A DNA stretch of 64,000 nucleotides from SZUA-36 sp963759155 (GCA_963759155.1 CAVWXX010000004.1:186001-250000); one strand, 5' to 3'. Shown: positions 26,529-35,162, counted from the stretch's first letter. Numbers and translations: made by a program. Notes: generated by a model not told the origin, from the letters alone.

Positions 26529-27239
26529 ATGATGAGCACAGCAAAAGTTCACGTTTTGATTCCCGCTGCCGGTCGCGGCACCCGTTACGGCGGCGCCATG
26601 TTGAAACAATACCTGCCGGTGGCCGGGCGACCGGTTCTGGGGCATTCTATCAGGGCGTTTCAGTTTCACCCCATGATCAGCAGTATCACGGTTATTCTCG
26701 CGGAGGAAGATCAATTATTCGAATCATCGGTGGGTCGATTGGCAGCAAGTGTCAATACCGTTATCGGCGGGGATACACGAGCACAGTCAGTACGAAATGG
26801 TCTGCAATTCATCTCCGATAATTATTCGGATGCTGACTGGGCGCTGGTCCATGATGCTGCGCGCCCGTGTTTGTCATCTTCACGGCTTGAAAAGTTTCTG
26901 GAGCAGGGGCTTGAGTCGGAGAATGGGGCGATACTGGCAATGCCTGTCGGTGATACGCTGAAGCGCGCAGGCGACTCACACGAAATTATTGCTACCGTGG
27001 ACAGAAGTCATCTGTGGGCAGCTCAAACACCCCAGCTTTTCCGCGTGGGCGCCCTCGCAGACGCCATCGATGCCGCACAGAAGGCCGGTTGCGATTTAAC
27101 TGACGAAGCTTCAGCAATGGAGTTTGTCGGGGTTAGGCCCTTACTCGTCATGGGCTCGGCTGCGAACATAAAAATCACCCATTCCAGTGACCTGGCCATT
27201 GCGGAAGCACTTTTCGCCCGCAAGGAGCAATCCTCCTGA
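26529..27239 (+). CDS. ispD: 2-C-methyl-D-erythritol 4-phosphate cytidylyltransferase
   Basis: Third enzyme of the MEP isoprenoid pathway, activating MEP with CTP. The 236-residue product shows the nucleotide-binding loop VLIPAAGRGTRYGG, GGDTRAQSVRNGL and VHDAARPCLSS. ATQTPQ appears here as AAQTPQLFR and TDEASAMEF follows. It is adjacent to ispF, the fifth enzyme of the pathway, as in many gammaproteobacteria. Start could be the first or second ATG of ATGATG at 26529. Confidence 0.95.
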   Translation: MMSTAKVHVLIPAAGRGTRYGGAMLKQYLPVAGRPVLGHSIRAFQFHPMISSITVILAEEDQLFESSVGRLAASVNTVIGGDTRAQSVRNGLQFISDNYSDADWALVHDAARPCLSSSRLEKFLEQGLESENGAILAMPVGDTLKRAGDSHEIIATVDRSHLWAAQTPQLFRVGALADAIDAAQKAGCDLTDEASAMEFVGVRPLLVMGSAANIKITHSSDLAIAEALFARKEQSS

Positions 27240-27245
27240 GTTGAT

Positions 27246-27725
27246 ATGAAGATACGTGTCGGCCAGGGTATTGATGTACACGCGTTCGGTGAGGGCGATC
27301 ACGTTGTATTGTGCGGTGTACGAATACCCTGTGAGCGAGGTTTAAAAGCCCATTCCGATGGCGATGTCGCCTTACATGCCCTGTGTGATGCGATGCTGGG
27401 CGCAGCGGCTCTGGGTGATATCGGCAGACATTTCCCGCCTTCTGATGACCGCTGGGCAGGCGCAGACAGTCGTGACTTGCTCCGTCGGGTAGAGTTGATG
27501 TTAAGCCATGATGGCTGGTCGGTAATCAATGTGGACCTCACCCTGGTGTGTGAGCAGCCCAGGATCACACCGCATGCTGAGCAAATGAGAGCCAACATTA
27601 GCGAGGACCTTAGCCTTGATATCACGGACGTCTCCGTTAAAGCAACGACCACCGAAGGGCTCGGTTTTTGTGGTCGTGGTGAGGGCATTGCAGCACTCGC
27701 AACTATTTTGATAAAGGGCTGGTAG
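27246..27725 (+). CDS. ispF: 2-C-methyl-D-erythritol 2,4-cyclodiphosphate synthase
   Basis: Cyclises CDP-ME 2-phosphate to MEcPP. The 159-residue protein forms trimers in the family. Metal ligands are D10-x-H12 in GQGIDVHAF, and the conserved segments KAHSDGDVALHALCDAMLGAAALGDIG (read in two parts) and KATTTEGLGFCGRGEGIAA are present. It begins 6 bases after ispD and its stop codon immediately precedes the GTG of truD. Confidence 0.96.
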   Translation: MKIRVGQGIDVHAFGEGDHVVLCGVRIPCERGLKAHSDGDVALHALCDAMLGAAALGDIGRHFPPSDDRWAGADSRDLLRRVELMLSHDGWSVINVDLTLVCEQPRITPHAEQMRANISEDLSLDITDVSVKATTTEGLGFCGRGEGIAALATILIKGW

Positions 27726-28781
27726 GTGTACGAGGTTAATGACTGGCCCTATCATTTGGGTGAACCGCAAGCTGAAGGGGCCATCAGGAGTTACCCGCGC
27801 GACTTCGTTGTGGAAGAGATCTCCAGGGTTCAACCTGAAGGCAAGGGCAGTCACCTGTGGGTTTGGGTGGAAAAGCACTCAGCCAATACCGACTGGGTGG
27901 CAAAAGAACTGGCCAGGGTAACCGATAGTGTGCCACGTGATGTGGGTTATGCCGGTTTAAAAGACCGGCACGCCATTGCCCGGCAATGGTTCTCCATTCC
28001 TTTCTCCTCAACAACACGGGAAAACCTCGAAAACGCCGAAATTGAAGGCGTCAAAATTCTTGAGAGTCATCAGCACACACGCAAACTTAAACGCGGCACC
28101 CTCGATGGCAACCGGTTTCTCTTGAGAATTCGTCAATTTACGGGTGACAAGGCTCAAACTATTTCGCGGCTGGAACAAATCCGGGCGACCGGCGTACCCA
28201 ATTATTTTGGTCCTCAGCGTTTTGGGCACCGTGGCCAGAATGTCGAACAGGGCTTTAAGCTGTTGAGCAAGCGGGCCCGGTTGCCGCGTAACAAGAAAAG
28301 TATTTACCTTTCGGCTATTCGCAGTTACCTGTTCAACCAGGTATTGGCTGAACGGGTGCGCAGGGGAGACTGGAATAAGATCATTGACGGTGATCTGGCG
28401 ATGCTGGATGGTACCCAGTCCATTTTTGCCTGTGAAAAGTCCGATTCGGATATTGAAGATCGTGTCACCCGCCTCGATATACATCCAACCGGGCCCATGC
28501 CGGGTGAAAATGGTACGCAAACAACAGGGCTTGCAGCAGATGTGGAGCAGGCTGTGCTTAACAACTGGCCGCAACTGACGGGTCTGTTAACAGCGCAGCG
28601 TGTACAAGCCAGCCGAAGGTCATTGCGGCTTTATCCTTCGGGTTTGGAATGGGATTTTAATGATGGTGAACTGGAGTTGGTGTTTACATTGCCACCCGGG
28701 ACTTACGCCACCACCATTCTGCGGGAAGTTCTCGTGTTTAGTGACGCGGTGCCCTTTAGAGGCCTCAGGGTTGTTGAGTAG
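27726..28781 (+). CDS. truD: tRNA pseudouridine(13) synthase
   Basis: Modifies uridine 13 of tRNA-Glu. The 351-residue product has the catalytic Asp in YAGLKDRHAIARQWFS, the RNFVVEE-like entry motif (here RDFVVEEI) and a TRUD insertion domain with GVPNYFGPQRFGH. The start is a GTG directly after the ispF stop, indicating coupled translation. In many relatives surE and pcm follow; here an FHA-domain gene follows instead. Confidence 0.94.
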   Translation: MYEVNDWPYHLGEPQAEGAIRSYPRDFVVEEISRVQPEGKGSHLWVWVEKHSANTDWVAKELARVTDSVPRDVGYAGLKDRHAIARQWFSIPFSSTTRENLENAEIEGVKILESHQHTRKLKRGTLDGNRFLLRIRQFTGDKAQTISRLEQIRATGVPNYFGPQRFGHRGQNVEQGFKLLSKRARLPRNKKSIYLSAIRSYLFNQVLAERVRRGDWNKIIDGDLAMLDGTQSIFACEKSDSDIEDRVTRLDIHPTGPMPGENGTQTTGLAADVEQAVLNNWPQLTGLLTAQRVQASRRSLRLYPSGLEWDFNDGELELVFTLPPGTYATTILREVLVFSDAVPFRGLRVVE

Positions 28782-28787
28782 TAAAGT

Positions 28788-29240
28788 ATGAGTGTTTACA
28801 AGCTGAAAGGTACATCCGGAAGCGTGATCAACCAGTCTTTCCCGTTCGGGGATTTGATCGTGCTGGGGTCATCATCAGATTGCGATATTCAACTGGATGA
28901 ACCCGGTGTCGCATCACGGCATGCCGAGATTCGTCTGCTCGATGACAAGGCATTACAGTTGAAAGACCTTGGTTCCAAGGCTGGCACGCTTCTTAATGGT
29001 GAACCCGTGACGGAAACATTGCTGGGTTCCGGTGATGAAATCCGTATCGGCACCTGTCGCTGGATGTTGCAGGCACCCGGTCTTCGACCTGAACGCGTCC
29101 TGACAGCTGATGTCGTCAGCAAGCCGGCGCGTCGTTGGCCTCGCATTCTTCTGTGGACAAGCCTGGCGACTGCTGCCGCTGCCGTGGCGGTGGTGAAGTT
29201 CAAACCTGAGTGGTTGGAGTATCTTCGCTCTATTCTGTAG
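28788..29240 (+). CDS. FHA-domain protein with C-terminal membrane helix
   Basis: A 150-residue protein. Residues 1-95 form an FHA domain, which binds phosphothreonine peptides: GDLIVLGSSSDCDIQLDEP, ASRHAEIR and LKDLGSKAGTLLNGEPV hold the expected Gly, Ser-Arg-His and Asn residues. A membrane helix lies near residues 122-141 (WPRILLWTSLATAAAAVAVV), with a short tail. It therefore probably displays its FHA domain in the cytoplasm. It starts 6 bases after truD, so it shares the transcript. No Ser/Thr kinase is in the window, and its partner is unknown. Confidence 0.8.
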   Translation: MSVYKLKGTSGSVINQSFPFGDLIVLGSSSDCDIQLDEPGVASRHAEIRLLDDKALQLKDLGSKAGTLLNGEPVTETLLGSGDEIRIGTCRWMLQAPGLRPERVLTADVVSKPARRWPRILLWTSLATAAAAVAVVKFKPEWLEYLRSIL

Positions 29241-29317
29241 AGGTTGGTGATCTTCATTTCACTGGTTTTTTGAACCAGCCAAAATCGAATTAAAGCATTC
29301 TCTGGATCAGAATTGCT

Positions 29318-29705
29318 GAAAACCATTGCTCATTGGGGAAGCTAAGGCTATGCGGTAGCTTCCTTCCAGACGCGCTCGAGCACGTCCATGTGTCGCTCAT
29401 CCTCGACTCCTGTCTCAGAAGGTCTGGAAGGAAGCTACCGCACATCCTCGGCTTTGCACCAATGCAGGCGTCAATGGTTTCTGGCAGGTAGCAGAGCGGT
29501 GGTTCTGAACTTGATAGGCCGCGATTTTTGCGAATGTTTGGACTGGTGAACTCTCCGAAAGATGCACGTCGTTTGATGTTAAGCTGGGGTGTGTAGTTAA
29601 CTTGTCAGGACCGTACGAGGCAGGAAGCCGAGATCGAGTGTACATGGATGTACTTGAACGAGTCCTGGCAGGAACTACCCGTGCCAGCGTCCCCATCCGT
29701 GCAGA
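29318..29705 (+). repeat. Dispersed long-hairpin repeat, copy B, with a nested insertion
   Basis: The first 224 bases parallel copy A at 6542: AACCATTGCTCATTGGGGAA, arms GGTAGCTTCCTTCCAGAC and GTCTGGAAGGAAGCTACC, loop GAGCACGTCCATGTGTCGCTC, then TTCTGAACTTGATAGG and GCGAATGTTTGGA. Copy A then reads directly into CCCCATCCGTGCAGAT, but here that end appears only at 29691. About 149 bases (29542-29690) are extra. With its flanks the element explains most of the 565-base gap between the FHA gene and the TauE gene; no coding region is evident in the rest. Confidence 0.8.
29542..29690 (-). mobile_element. Insertion nested inside hairpin repeat copy B
   Basis: This 149-base block is absent from copy A. 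It contains its own imperfect inverted repeat (29593-29611 with 29662-29678). Read on the minus strand, its loop (CTCGTTCAAGTACATCCATG, then CTCGATCTCGGCTTCCTGCC) resembles the loop of the parent family, and it ends CTCGTACGGTCCTGA, as in copy A. So a member of the same family, in inverse orientation, appears to have inserted into another member. No target duplication is certain by eye. Confidence 0.55.
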
Positions 29706-29806
29706 TTACTAGAAAGTAAAACTTCTGACATCTTTTCCATAGACGTCAACTCCCTTCCATGCAACCATTCGTTAAATAATCAGGTTCACCCGGGCACCAT
29801 TTCAAT

Positions 29807-30565
29807 ATGCCAGATTTCCTCTTCAATTCACTTTTGCTTTTTCTGGTCGGCCTGATCGCCGGAACATTAAATGTCATCGCCGGTGGTGGCTCTTTGTTAA
29901 GCCTGCCGGTCATGATTTTTCTTGGTCTTCCGCCGACGGTTGCCAATGGCACTAACCGGGTGGCGATTCTGCTTCAGAATATCGGTGCGTCGTGGAGCTT
30001 TCATCAAAGGGGCCTGGTGTCCAGGGACTGGTTAGTCATCGCTGTTCCACCGGCTTTGGTTGGTGCAGTGGTGGGCACTGTTGCGGCGGTTCATATCGGT
30101 GAGTTGGAGTTTCAGAGGGTTCTTGCCGTGATCCTGGTCGTGGCTGCGGCCTGGCAAATCTGGAACCCGATTAAGTTGCACCCTGAAGGTAACGCTGAGG
30201 TTCCCGGGGGTGGAAAACGATTGGCATTTATTGCCGCGTTTTTCCTCATCGGCGCCTATGGTGGATTTATCCAGGCAGGTATCGGGTTTCTCTTGCTGGC
30301 GGTCACGTCGGCAGCGGGCTTTAACCTGATTCGAGGCAATGCATTGAAGGTTACCGTGGTGCTGGCTTTCACACCGCTGGCGCTGGTGCTGTTCGCATGG
30401 AACGGTAAGGTTGATTGGGCGATGGGGTTTGCCCTGGCTGCCGGAAATTTCCTTGGTGGCCTGGCTGGTGTTCACCTGCAGGTCCTGAAAGGCCACAAGT
30501 GGGTGCGAGGCGTGGTGACTGTCGTTATTGTTGTCTTTGCAATTCGTTTGCTATTTGCTAGTTGA
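29807..30565 (+). CDS. TauE/SafE family membrane transporter
   Basis: A 252-residue inner-membrane protein of the TauE/SafE (DUF81) family, which includes sulfite, sulfoacetate and organosulfur exporters. It has about eight hydrophobic segments. The family signature NVIAGGGSLLSLPVMIFLGL with GLPPTVANGTNR is clear at the N-terminus, and the second repeat contains GGFIQAGIGFLLLA. Substrate is not predictable. It is convergent with the GNAT gene, overlapping by 15 bases. Confidence 0.88.
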   Translation: MPDFLFNSLLLFLVGLIAGTLNVIAGGGSLLSLPVMIFLGLPPTVANGTNRVAILLQNIGASWSFHQRGLVSRDWLVIAVPPALVGAVVGTVAAVHIGELEFQRVLAVILVVAAAWQIWNPIKLHPEGNAEVPGGGKRLAFIAAFFLIGAYGGFIQAGIGFLLLAVTSAAGFNLIRGNALKVTVVLAFTPLALVLFAWNGKVDWAMGFALAAGNFLGGLAGVHLQVLKGHKWVRGVVTVVIVVFAIRLLFAS

Positions 30566-31126
30566 TGTTTTTCTGGCCTGCCAGTCCCGTTTGAGAAGAC
30601 CAAGCATGACACTGTCTTGCCATTCGTCGTATACAAACCAGCGTTCGCGAAACAAGCCTTCGCGCTCGAACCCCAGTTTCTTGAGGATACCCAGGCTGCC
30701 GGCATTTTCTGTGTCGACATCGGCTTCGATACGATGTAAGTCGAGCGTGTTGAATGCAAAGTCGATAACAGCTTCAAGGGCCTGGTGCATTAAGCCCTGT
30801 CGCCAGTAGCTACGCTCCAGGAGGTAACCGATCTCTGCCCTGCGGTTCTGTTGACTGAATTGGAACAGAATGCATTTACCAATCATTTTTTCCTGGCCTT
30901 TCAGGCAAACTGCCCAGCACATACTGTTGCCCTGTGCGTCTGACTCCAGGTCTTTGTTCAGTGCCTCAACGGCCGCTTCGAGGTCGCTGATGGGTTCGTC
31001 ACTCCAGTATTTCATCGCTACAGGGTCAGATAGCATGGAGAACATGCTGTCAGCGTCCGTGGTGTTTGATGGCCGTATATGCAGGTCCCTGGTGTCAAAC
31101 GTACGGGGTATTCGGCTGAGATCCAT
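30551..31126 (-). CDS. GNAT N-acetyltransferase, RimJ/RimL type
   Basis: A cytoplasmic acetyl-CoA-dependent acetyltransferase of 191 residues when started at the ATG at 31126, which has an AGGA site 8 bases upstream. A longer reading to 31195 lacks such a site. The domain shows RTFDTRDLHIRPSN at the start, the acetyl-CoA loop region AEIGYLLERSYWRQGLMHQAL, and DVDTENAGSLGILKKLGFEREG, typical of RimJ/RimL and SpeG-like enzymes that act on protein N-termini or small amines. The actual substrate is unknown. It lies just downstream of the HExxH gene and likely shares its transcript. Confidence 0.85.
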   Translation of the reverse strand: MDLSRIPRTFDTRDLHIRPSNTTDADSMFSMLSDPVAMKYWSDEPISDLEAAVEALNKDLESDAQGNSMCWAVCLKGQEKMIGKCILFQFSQQNRRAEIGYLLERSYWRQGLMHQALEAVIDFAFNTLDLHRIEADVDTENAGSLGILKKLGFEREGLFRERWFVYDEWQDSVMLGLLKRDWQARKTSTSK

Positions 31127-31128
31127 GT

Positions 31129-31665
31129 TTAATCCTTTCTTAGTGACCAGCAGGGTTGCAGGTTTTGAGTGATCAGGTTTCGTTCCAGTAACCACGTACG
31201 GGCGTCTTCGGCATCACGTTCGAACCACGCTTGTGCTGAGCCGAGCCGAAAGGTATAGCCCCAGGTATCCATATCCTTGAACATACGTGTTTTATCAAAG
31301 CCTTCAATATGATCAGCCAATAGCACCTGCAGGAAGCAAACGGCATTTTCCTCGTCGTAGTCACCACCGGCATCGGTATCAAGACCTTTACGACGACCCT
31401 GATCCATACAAATATAGTGGCAGGTCTCATGCAGGATTGAATGTAAGGGTGTATCAGGCCGCACAAGCAGGTCGCTACCGATAAGACCTGCTTCCTCATC
31501 GCCCCAGAAACTACCGGGTATTTCCTCGCCCAGGGGAACGGATATCAGCTTTACACCGTATTTTGCAAGTAAAGCGGATACTGCGTCCGTATCGACATCA
31601 GCCAGGCGCAGTACGTTTGCATCATTAACGCTATCCTGGTTTGTTTGGGACATGGGCTCTTGCAT
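31129..31665 (-). CDS. Putative zinc metallopeptidase-like protein (HExxH)
   Basis: A 178-residue cytoplasmic protein with no signal peptide. The segment LHSILHETCHYICMD carries H79-E80-T-C-H83, a HExxH zinc-binding motif, and a downstream DEENAVCFLQ could supply the third ligand glutamate. This layout suggests a metallohydrolase of the gluzincin kind. I do not recognise a named family. ATG at 31665 or 31653 could start translation. It is divergent from the histidine kinase gene and precedes the GNAT gene by 2 bases, so those two are probably an operon. Confidence 0.6.
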   Translation of the reverse strand: MQEPMSQTNQDSVNDANVLRLADVDTDAVSALLAKYGVKLISVPLGEEIPGSFWGDEEAGLIGSDLLVRPDTPLHSILHETCHYICMDQGRRKGLDTDAGGDYDEENAVCFLQVLLADHIEGFDKTRMFKDMDTWGYTFRLGSAQAWFERDAEDARTWLLERNLITQNLQPCWSLRKD

Positions 31666-31765
31666 ATGTTTTTACGGATATTGTTACTATCGGAATATGG
31701 GAATATACGCCGTCTGCGCTATTATGCGTGTGTGGCTTTTCGTCGCAAGTGATTCAGGGAGATTC

Positions 31766-32920
31766 GTGGACATTAACCAGGGCAAATACCGGCCTATAGA
31801 ATTGCTCCGATATGCGGGGCTGTTCCTGTGGTTTTGTGCCGGTATTCCGCTGTTTTTGATGCATTTGATCGTACCCGAGCCGCTGAGGCTTGAAGATTAT
31901 GTTGCCTGGTCCATGCTGCACGGCTTGTTCGGTTTGATGTACTGGAACCTGATGCAATACCTGCCGGAACGAACCTCGATAAGCAGCCGGTTAATGTACT
32001 TGTCCCTGTTAACCGGAAGTGCGCTGGGTATCAGTGTTGTAACACAGTCATCCCTTGGCGGCATATTGTTGTTAATCGTCTCGGTGTTGCTGCCATGGAT
32101 GTTGGCCCTGGTGCCTGCCATAGCATGGTTGATCGTGCAAAATGTGCTTCTTGCCATTCTATTAAGTCGAATACCCGAAGTCAGTCTGAATGAGGTTTCA
32201 ACAAACGCCGGTTTCTTTCTCGGCATATCCATATTCGCTTTCATGAGTTCGGTGGTTGTGTTGCGTCAGAATGCTGCGCGGGATGAATTACGCAAGGTTA
32301 ATTCCGAGTTACGTGCCACCCAGTCACTGCTGGCAGAAAACACCCGTATTGCAGAGCGCGTGCGTATAGCGAGGGAATTACATGACCTGGTGGGGCATCA
32401 CCTTACTGCGCTGACATTGAACCTTGAAGTGGTGACGCACCTGGTCGATGGGAAAGTGCTGGAACATGTGCAGCAGGCTCATTCCCTGGCCAGGCTGTTG
32501 CTGGCGGATGTTCGTGAGGTGGTCAGTGATATGCGTCGCGATGACATGGTCAACCTTGCTGATGCCTTACATACCCTTATCGGGGGCGTGCCAAAACCAC
32601 GTATACACCTGGACCTGCCTTCCGAGGACGTGATGACCGAACCGGAGAGGGCACTGGTTCTGTTACGATGTGTTCAGGAAATGATCACCAACAGTGTACG
32701 TCATGCCCAGGCGTCAAATTTGTGGATCAGGCTGTCCATGACGCGTGACGGACTCGCCATGAGTGCGCGTGATGATGGCATCGGCGCCGATAAAGTGGCT
32801 GTTGGCAACGGTCTTTCGGGTATGGCTGAACGACTGAAGCAATTGGGTGGTAAGCTCGAGATAGAATCGGAACCAGGTGAAGGTTTCGCACTACATGCGT
32901 GGCTGCCGACTGAATTTTGA
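31766..32920 (+). CDS. Membrane sensor histidine kinase, NarL/DesK class
   Basis: The kinase half of a two-component system with the response regulator 34 bases downstream. From the GTG at 31766, preceded by GGGAG, it has 384 residues; a longer reading from 31652 lacks support. Residues 10-165 hold about six membrane helices without a large periplasmic loop. A coiled linker (170-198) leads to the HisKA_3 domain with phospho-acceptor H206 in RELHDLVGHH and a HATPase with ITNSVRHAQA and DDGIGADK-GNGLSGMAERL. Such kinases (LiaS, DesK) often sense membrane state. The signal is not known. Confidence 0.88.
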   Translation: MDINQGKYRPIELLRYAGLFLWFCAGIPLFLMHLIVPEPLRLEDYVAWSMLHGLFGLMYWNLMQYLPERTSISSRLMYLSLLTGSALGISVVTQSSLGGILLLIVSVLLPWMLALVPAIAWLIVQNVLLAILLSRIPEVSLNEVSTNAGFFLGISIFAFMSSVVVLRQNAARDELRKVNSELRATQSLLAENTRIAERVRIARELHDLVGHHLTALTLNLEVVTHLVDGKVLEHVQQAHSLARLLLADVREVVSDMRRDDMVNLADALHTLIGGVPKPRIHLDLPSEDVMTEPERALVLLRCVQEMITNSVRHAQASNLWIRLSMTRDGLAMSARDDGIGADKVAVGNGLSGMAERLKQLGGKLEIESEPGEGFALHAWLPTEF

Positions 32921-32954
32921 AACCCGTCAAAATCATCATTATTGGAGTATTTAA

Positions 32955-33596
32955 ATGATTAAAGTGATGCTCGTGGACGACCAGAACCTGGTACGTAAAG
33001 GGGTGCGTAGCCTGCTGGAACTCTCGGAGGAAATCGAAGTCATCGCCGAAGCGCCTGATGGTGTAGAGGCAATTCGTACGATTCCGGAGATAGGCCCGGA
33101 TGTGGTTTTGCTGGATATGCGTATGCCTGGCAAGTCCGGGCTTGATGTACTTCAGGCTTTATCCGCTGAAGGTAGCTTGCCGCCGACGATTATTCTAACG
33201 ACCTTTGATGATGATGAAATGGTATTGGCGGGCATCAAGGCGGGCGCCAAGGGTTTCCTGCTCAAGGATGTCAGTCTTGAAGAACTGGTAGGTGCAATCA
33301 GAACGGTGGCGCAGGGCGGGTCCATGGTCAAACCGGCGGTGACCCAGCGTCTGCTCAAGGGTTTGCAAAATATGCATACCGATTTTTCCAGTCTTGACCG
33401 GCCGGATCCGTTGACCGAGCGTGAAACAGAGATACTGCGCCTGATGGCGGGTGGTTACAGTAACAAGGAAATCGCTAATTCACTGGGTGTTGCCGAGGGA
33501 ACGGTCAAGAATCACGTTTCCAATATTCTTTCAAAAATGGGTGTGCGTGACCGTACCCGCGCGGTGCTTAAAGCTTTCGAAATGTCCTTGCTTTAG
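32955..33596 (+). CDS. NarL/LuxR-family response regulator
   Basis: A 213-residue DNA-binding response regulator. The receiver domain has the acidic pair DD at residues 8-9, phospho-acceptor D54 in VVLLDMRMPG, and the conserved Thr and Lys (ILTTFDDDE, GFLLKDVS). The output domain (residues 148-205) is a LuxR helix-turn-helix: LTERETEILRLMAGGYSN with EIANSLGVAEGTVKNHVSNI. It is the partner of the kinase just upstream. Targets are unknown, though the adjacent PspB-like gene on the other strand may be one. Confidence 0.92.
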   Translation: MIKVMLVDDQNLVRKGVRSLLELSEEIEVIAEAPDGVEAIRTIPEIGPDVVLLDMRMPGKSGLDVLQALSAEGSLPPTIILTTFDDDEMVLAGIKAGAKGFLLKDVSLEELVGAIRTVAQGGSMVKPAVTQRLLKGLQNMHTDFSSLDRPDPLTERETEILRLMAGGYSNKEIANSLGVAEGTVKNHVSNILSKMGVRDRTRAVLKAFEMSLL

Positions 33597-33612
33597 GTTT
33601 TTATTCTCGCGC

Positions 33613-33852
33613 TCAGGATGCCTTGTCGAGGTGGTCGAACTGACGTTTGAGGTCGTCTTTCGGGTTCGTCACGATACGTTCAAGGGTTTCTACACGTTCG
33701 CGTAAATCATGATCCAGGGCATCCAGCCTGTCGTGGATGGCCTTGAGTTCTTTCGTGGTTTCTGCGCTATGACGCCGTTTCCCCTTGTCATTAAAGATCC
33801 CCGCCAATATGCCGGCTACCGATATCAAAGCGATTGCTGTCCACATACTCAT
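33613..33852 (-). CDS. PspB-like small membrane protein
   Basis: A 79-residue protein with one N-terminal membrane helix (residues 4-20, WTAIALISVAGILAGIF) followed by a basic turn (NDKGKRR) and a coiled coil whose end reads RVETLERIVTNPKDDLKRQF. The ERV-TLERIVT pattern and the layout are like PspB, which with PspC signals membrane stress to the Psp system. No PspA or PspC lies in the window. It faces the response regulator gene tail to tail with 16 bases between. Assignment is by architecture only. Confidence 0.55.
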   Translation of the reverse strand: MSMWTAIALISVAGILAGIFNDKGKRRHSAETTKELKAIHDRLDALDHDLRERVETLERIVTNPKDDLKRQFDHLDKAS

Positions 33853-33917
33853 TGTATTTCCTCCGTTGATCCGCCCCTAATATAAACAGCCTTTGTGCGC
33901 AGGGACAGTGAGAGAAG

Positions 33918-35009
33918 TCATAGTGACGGTTCACCGGGCCGGTCACTGCGACGCATGCCTTCCGGTAATGGATCGTGATCGGTAACCTCAACGTGGTCTT
34001 CGAAATCAACACGGTCCATCAGGTAACAGAGACAGTCCTGCTGTATCACCCTTCGATCCAGGGTCAACATGGAGGGCATGATCTCGCGTACAGTTTCAAT
34101 CTGGCCACGGTCAAACCTGAAGTACTGCCCGGTTACATCGACACCATCAATATCCCTGGCGATCAATGGTTGCACCGGGCCTCCATTCACGTCACCCAGG
34201 GAGATTCCCGGGGGCAGTTCCTGGAAGTTCAGGACATCCAGGTTTTCCCTGAAAGCGACATCGGTGGGGACGTGACCGAAACCAAACAGCGCATCGTCGT
34301 TAACCCGAACCGTGGCGACCATGTGGAACAGGTGCACGTCATCTGCATTGAGCGGAGTCGTGGGCAGGTCTTCGAGGTGTAAGAGGGTTTCTAAAAAGCC
34401 CATGCAATGATCGGTACCAAGAACATCGCTTGCCTGACCGCATTCCAGTGTAGAGGAAGGACAGAACCTTGAGAAAGACAGTGACTGTGTTCCCTTTGGC
34501 ATGGTGAAATAGACCACCTTGGGTGCAAAATACGAAGCCAATCGCAGAAATTCAGGACGGACACGGTTTATAGCTGCATAATGCGGGTTCAGGCCGGTGT
34601 TGTTGTGGATGTCGACTGCAGCGATGGGTGATAGTGAACATGCGCGGTCGTAAACTTGCCGGAACATTTTTCCGGTGTCACTGTCATCATAAAGTCCGCC
34701 TGGCCAGCAGCGGTTAAAATCAAGCTGGTCGTCAAGACGGCGCAGACGGTGTTTCGCAGCTTCTGTATTGCCGATCAAAATGGATAATGAGCGGGGTAGC
34801 TGATCGAATTCATAGTGACTTTTTAACAGGCGCCTGATCGCATCCCAGCCGGTTGTCTCATTGCCGTGTTGAATAACGGTAACGAACAGTGGTTGCGGGT
34901 TCTGGCCTGCAAGGTGGATGAGCGTAGGGCCATCCAGTACTCTATGTAATTCGGTTGCAGGCAGTTCCAGCAGCCCCGCAGGCATATGGTCAAGTTCGGT
35001 GAGTTTCAC
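33918..35009 (-). CDS. AstE/aspartoacylase-family zinc hydrolase
   Basis: A 363-residue cytoplasmic enzyme of the succinylglutamate desuccinylase/aspartoacylase family (M14-related). The zinc ligands are H48 and E51 in VIQHGNETTG and a later His in AAVDIHNNTGLNPHY; the catalytic Glu lies in the segment SSTLECGQ. The family deacylates N-acyl amino acids. No arginine-succinyltransferase pathway genes (astA, astB, astD) are nearby, and the sequence differs from classical AstE, so a role in peptide or acyl-amino acid breakdown is more general. It is transcribed alone, divergent from the ABC operon. Confidence 0.8.
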   Translation of the reverse strand: MKLTELDHMPAGLLELPATELHRVLDGPTLIHLAGQNPQPLFVTVIQHGNETTGWDAIRRLLKSHYEFDQLPRSLSILIGNTEAAKHRLRRLDDQLDFNRCWPGGLYDDSDTGKMFRQVYDRACSLSPIAAVDIHNNTGLNPHYAAINRVRPEFLRLASYFAPKVVYFTMPKGTQSLSFSRFCPSSTLECGQASDVLGTDHCMGFLETLLHLEDLPTTPLNADDVHLFHMVATVRVNDDALFGFGHVPTDVAFRENLDVLNFQELPPGISLGDVNGGPVQPLIARDIDGVDVTGQYFRFDRGQIETVREIMPSMLTLDRRVIQQDCLCYLMDRVDFEDHVEVTDHDPLPEGMRRSDRPGEPSL

Positions 35010-35162
35010 TTTTTAAGGTTGTCAGTATCTAAACGGTTAACAATACAGGCATTTGAGCGATCAGGATAGAGTGGGCTTGAAAATAATGGCAGAGACCCGA
35101 AAATAGCATTTCAGGGCAGTTGGCCCGGATGTGTATGTGTAGAGAAAAAAACAGAAAACCAA

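Noticed and set aside
33918..35009. Assignment as astE of the arginine succinyltransferase pathway
   Set aside because: None of the other ast genes is adjacent and the motifs fit the wider aspartoacylase/M14 family equally well.
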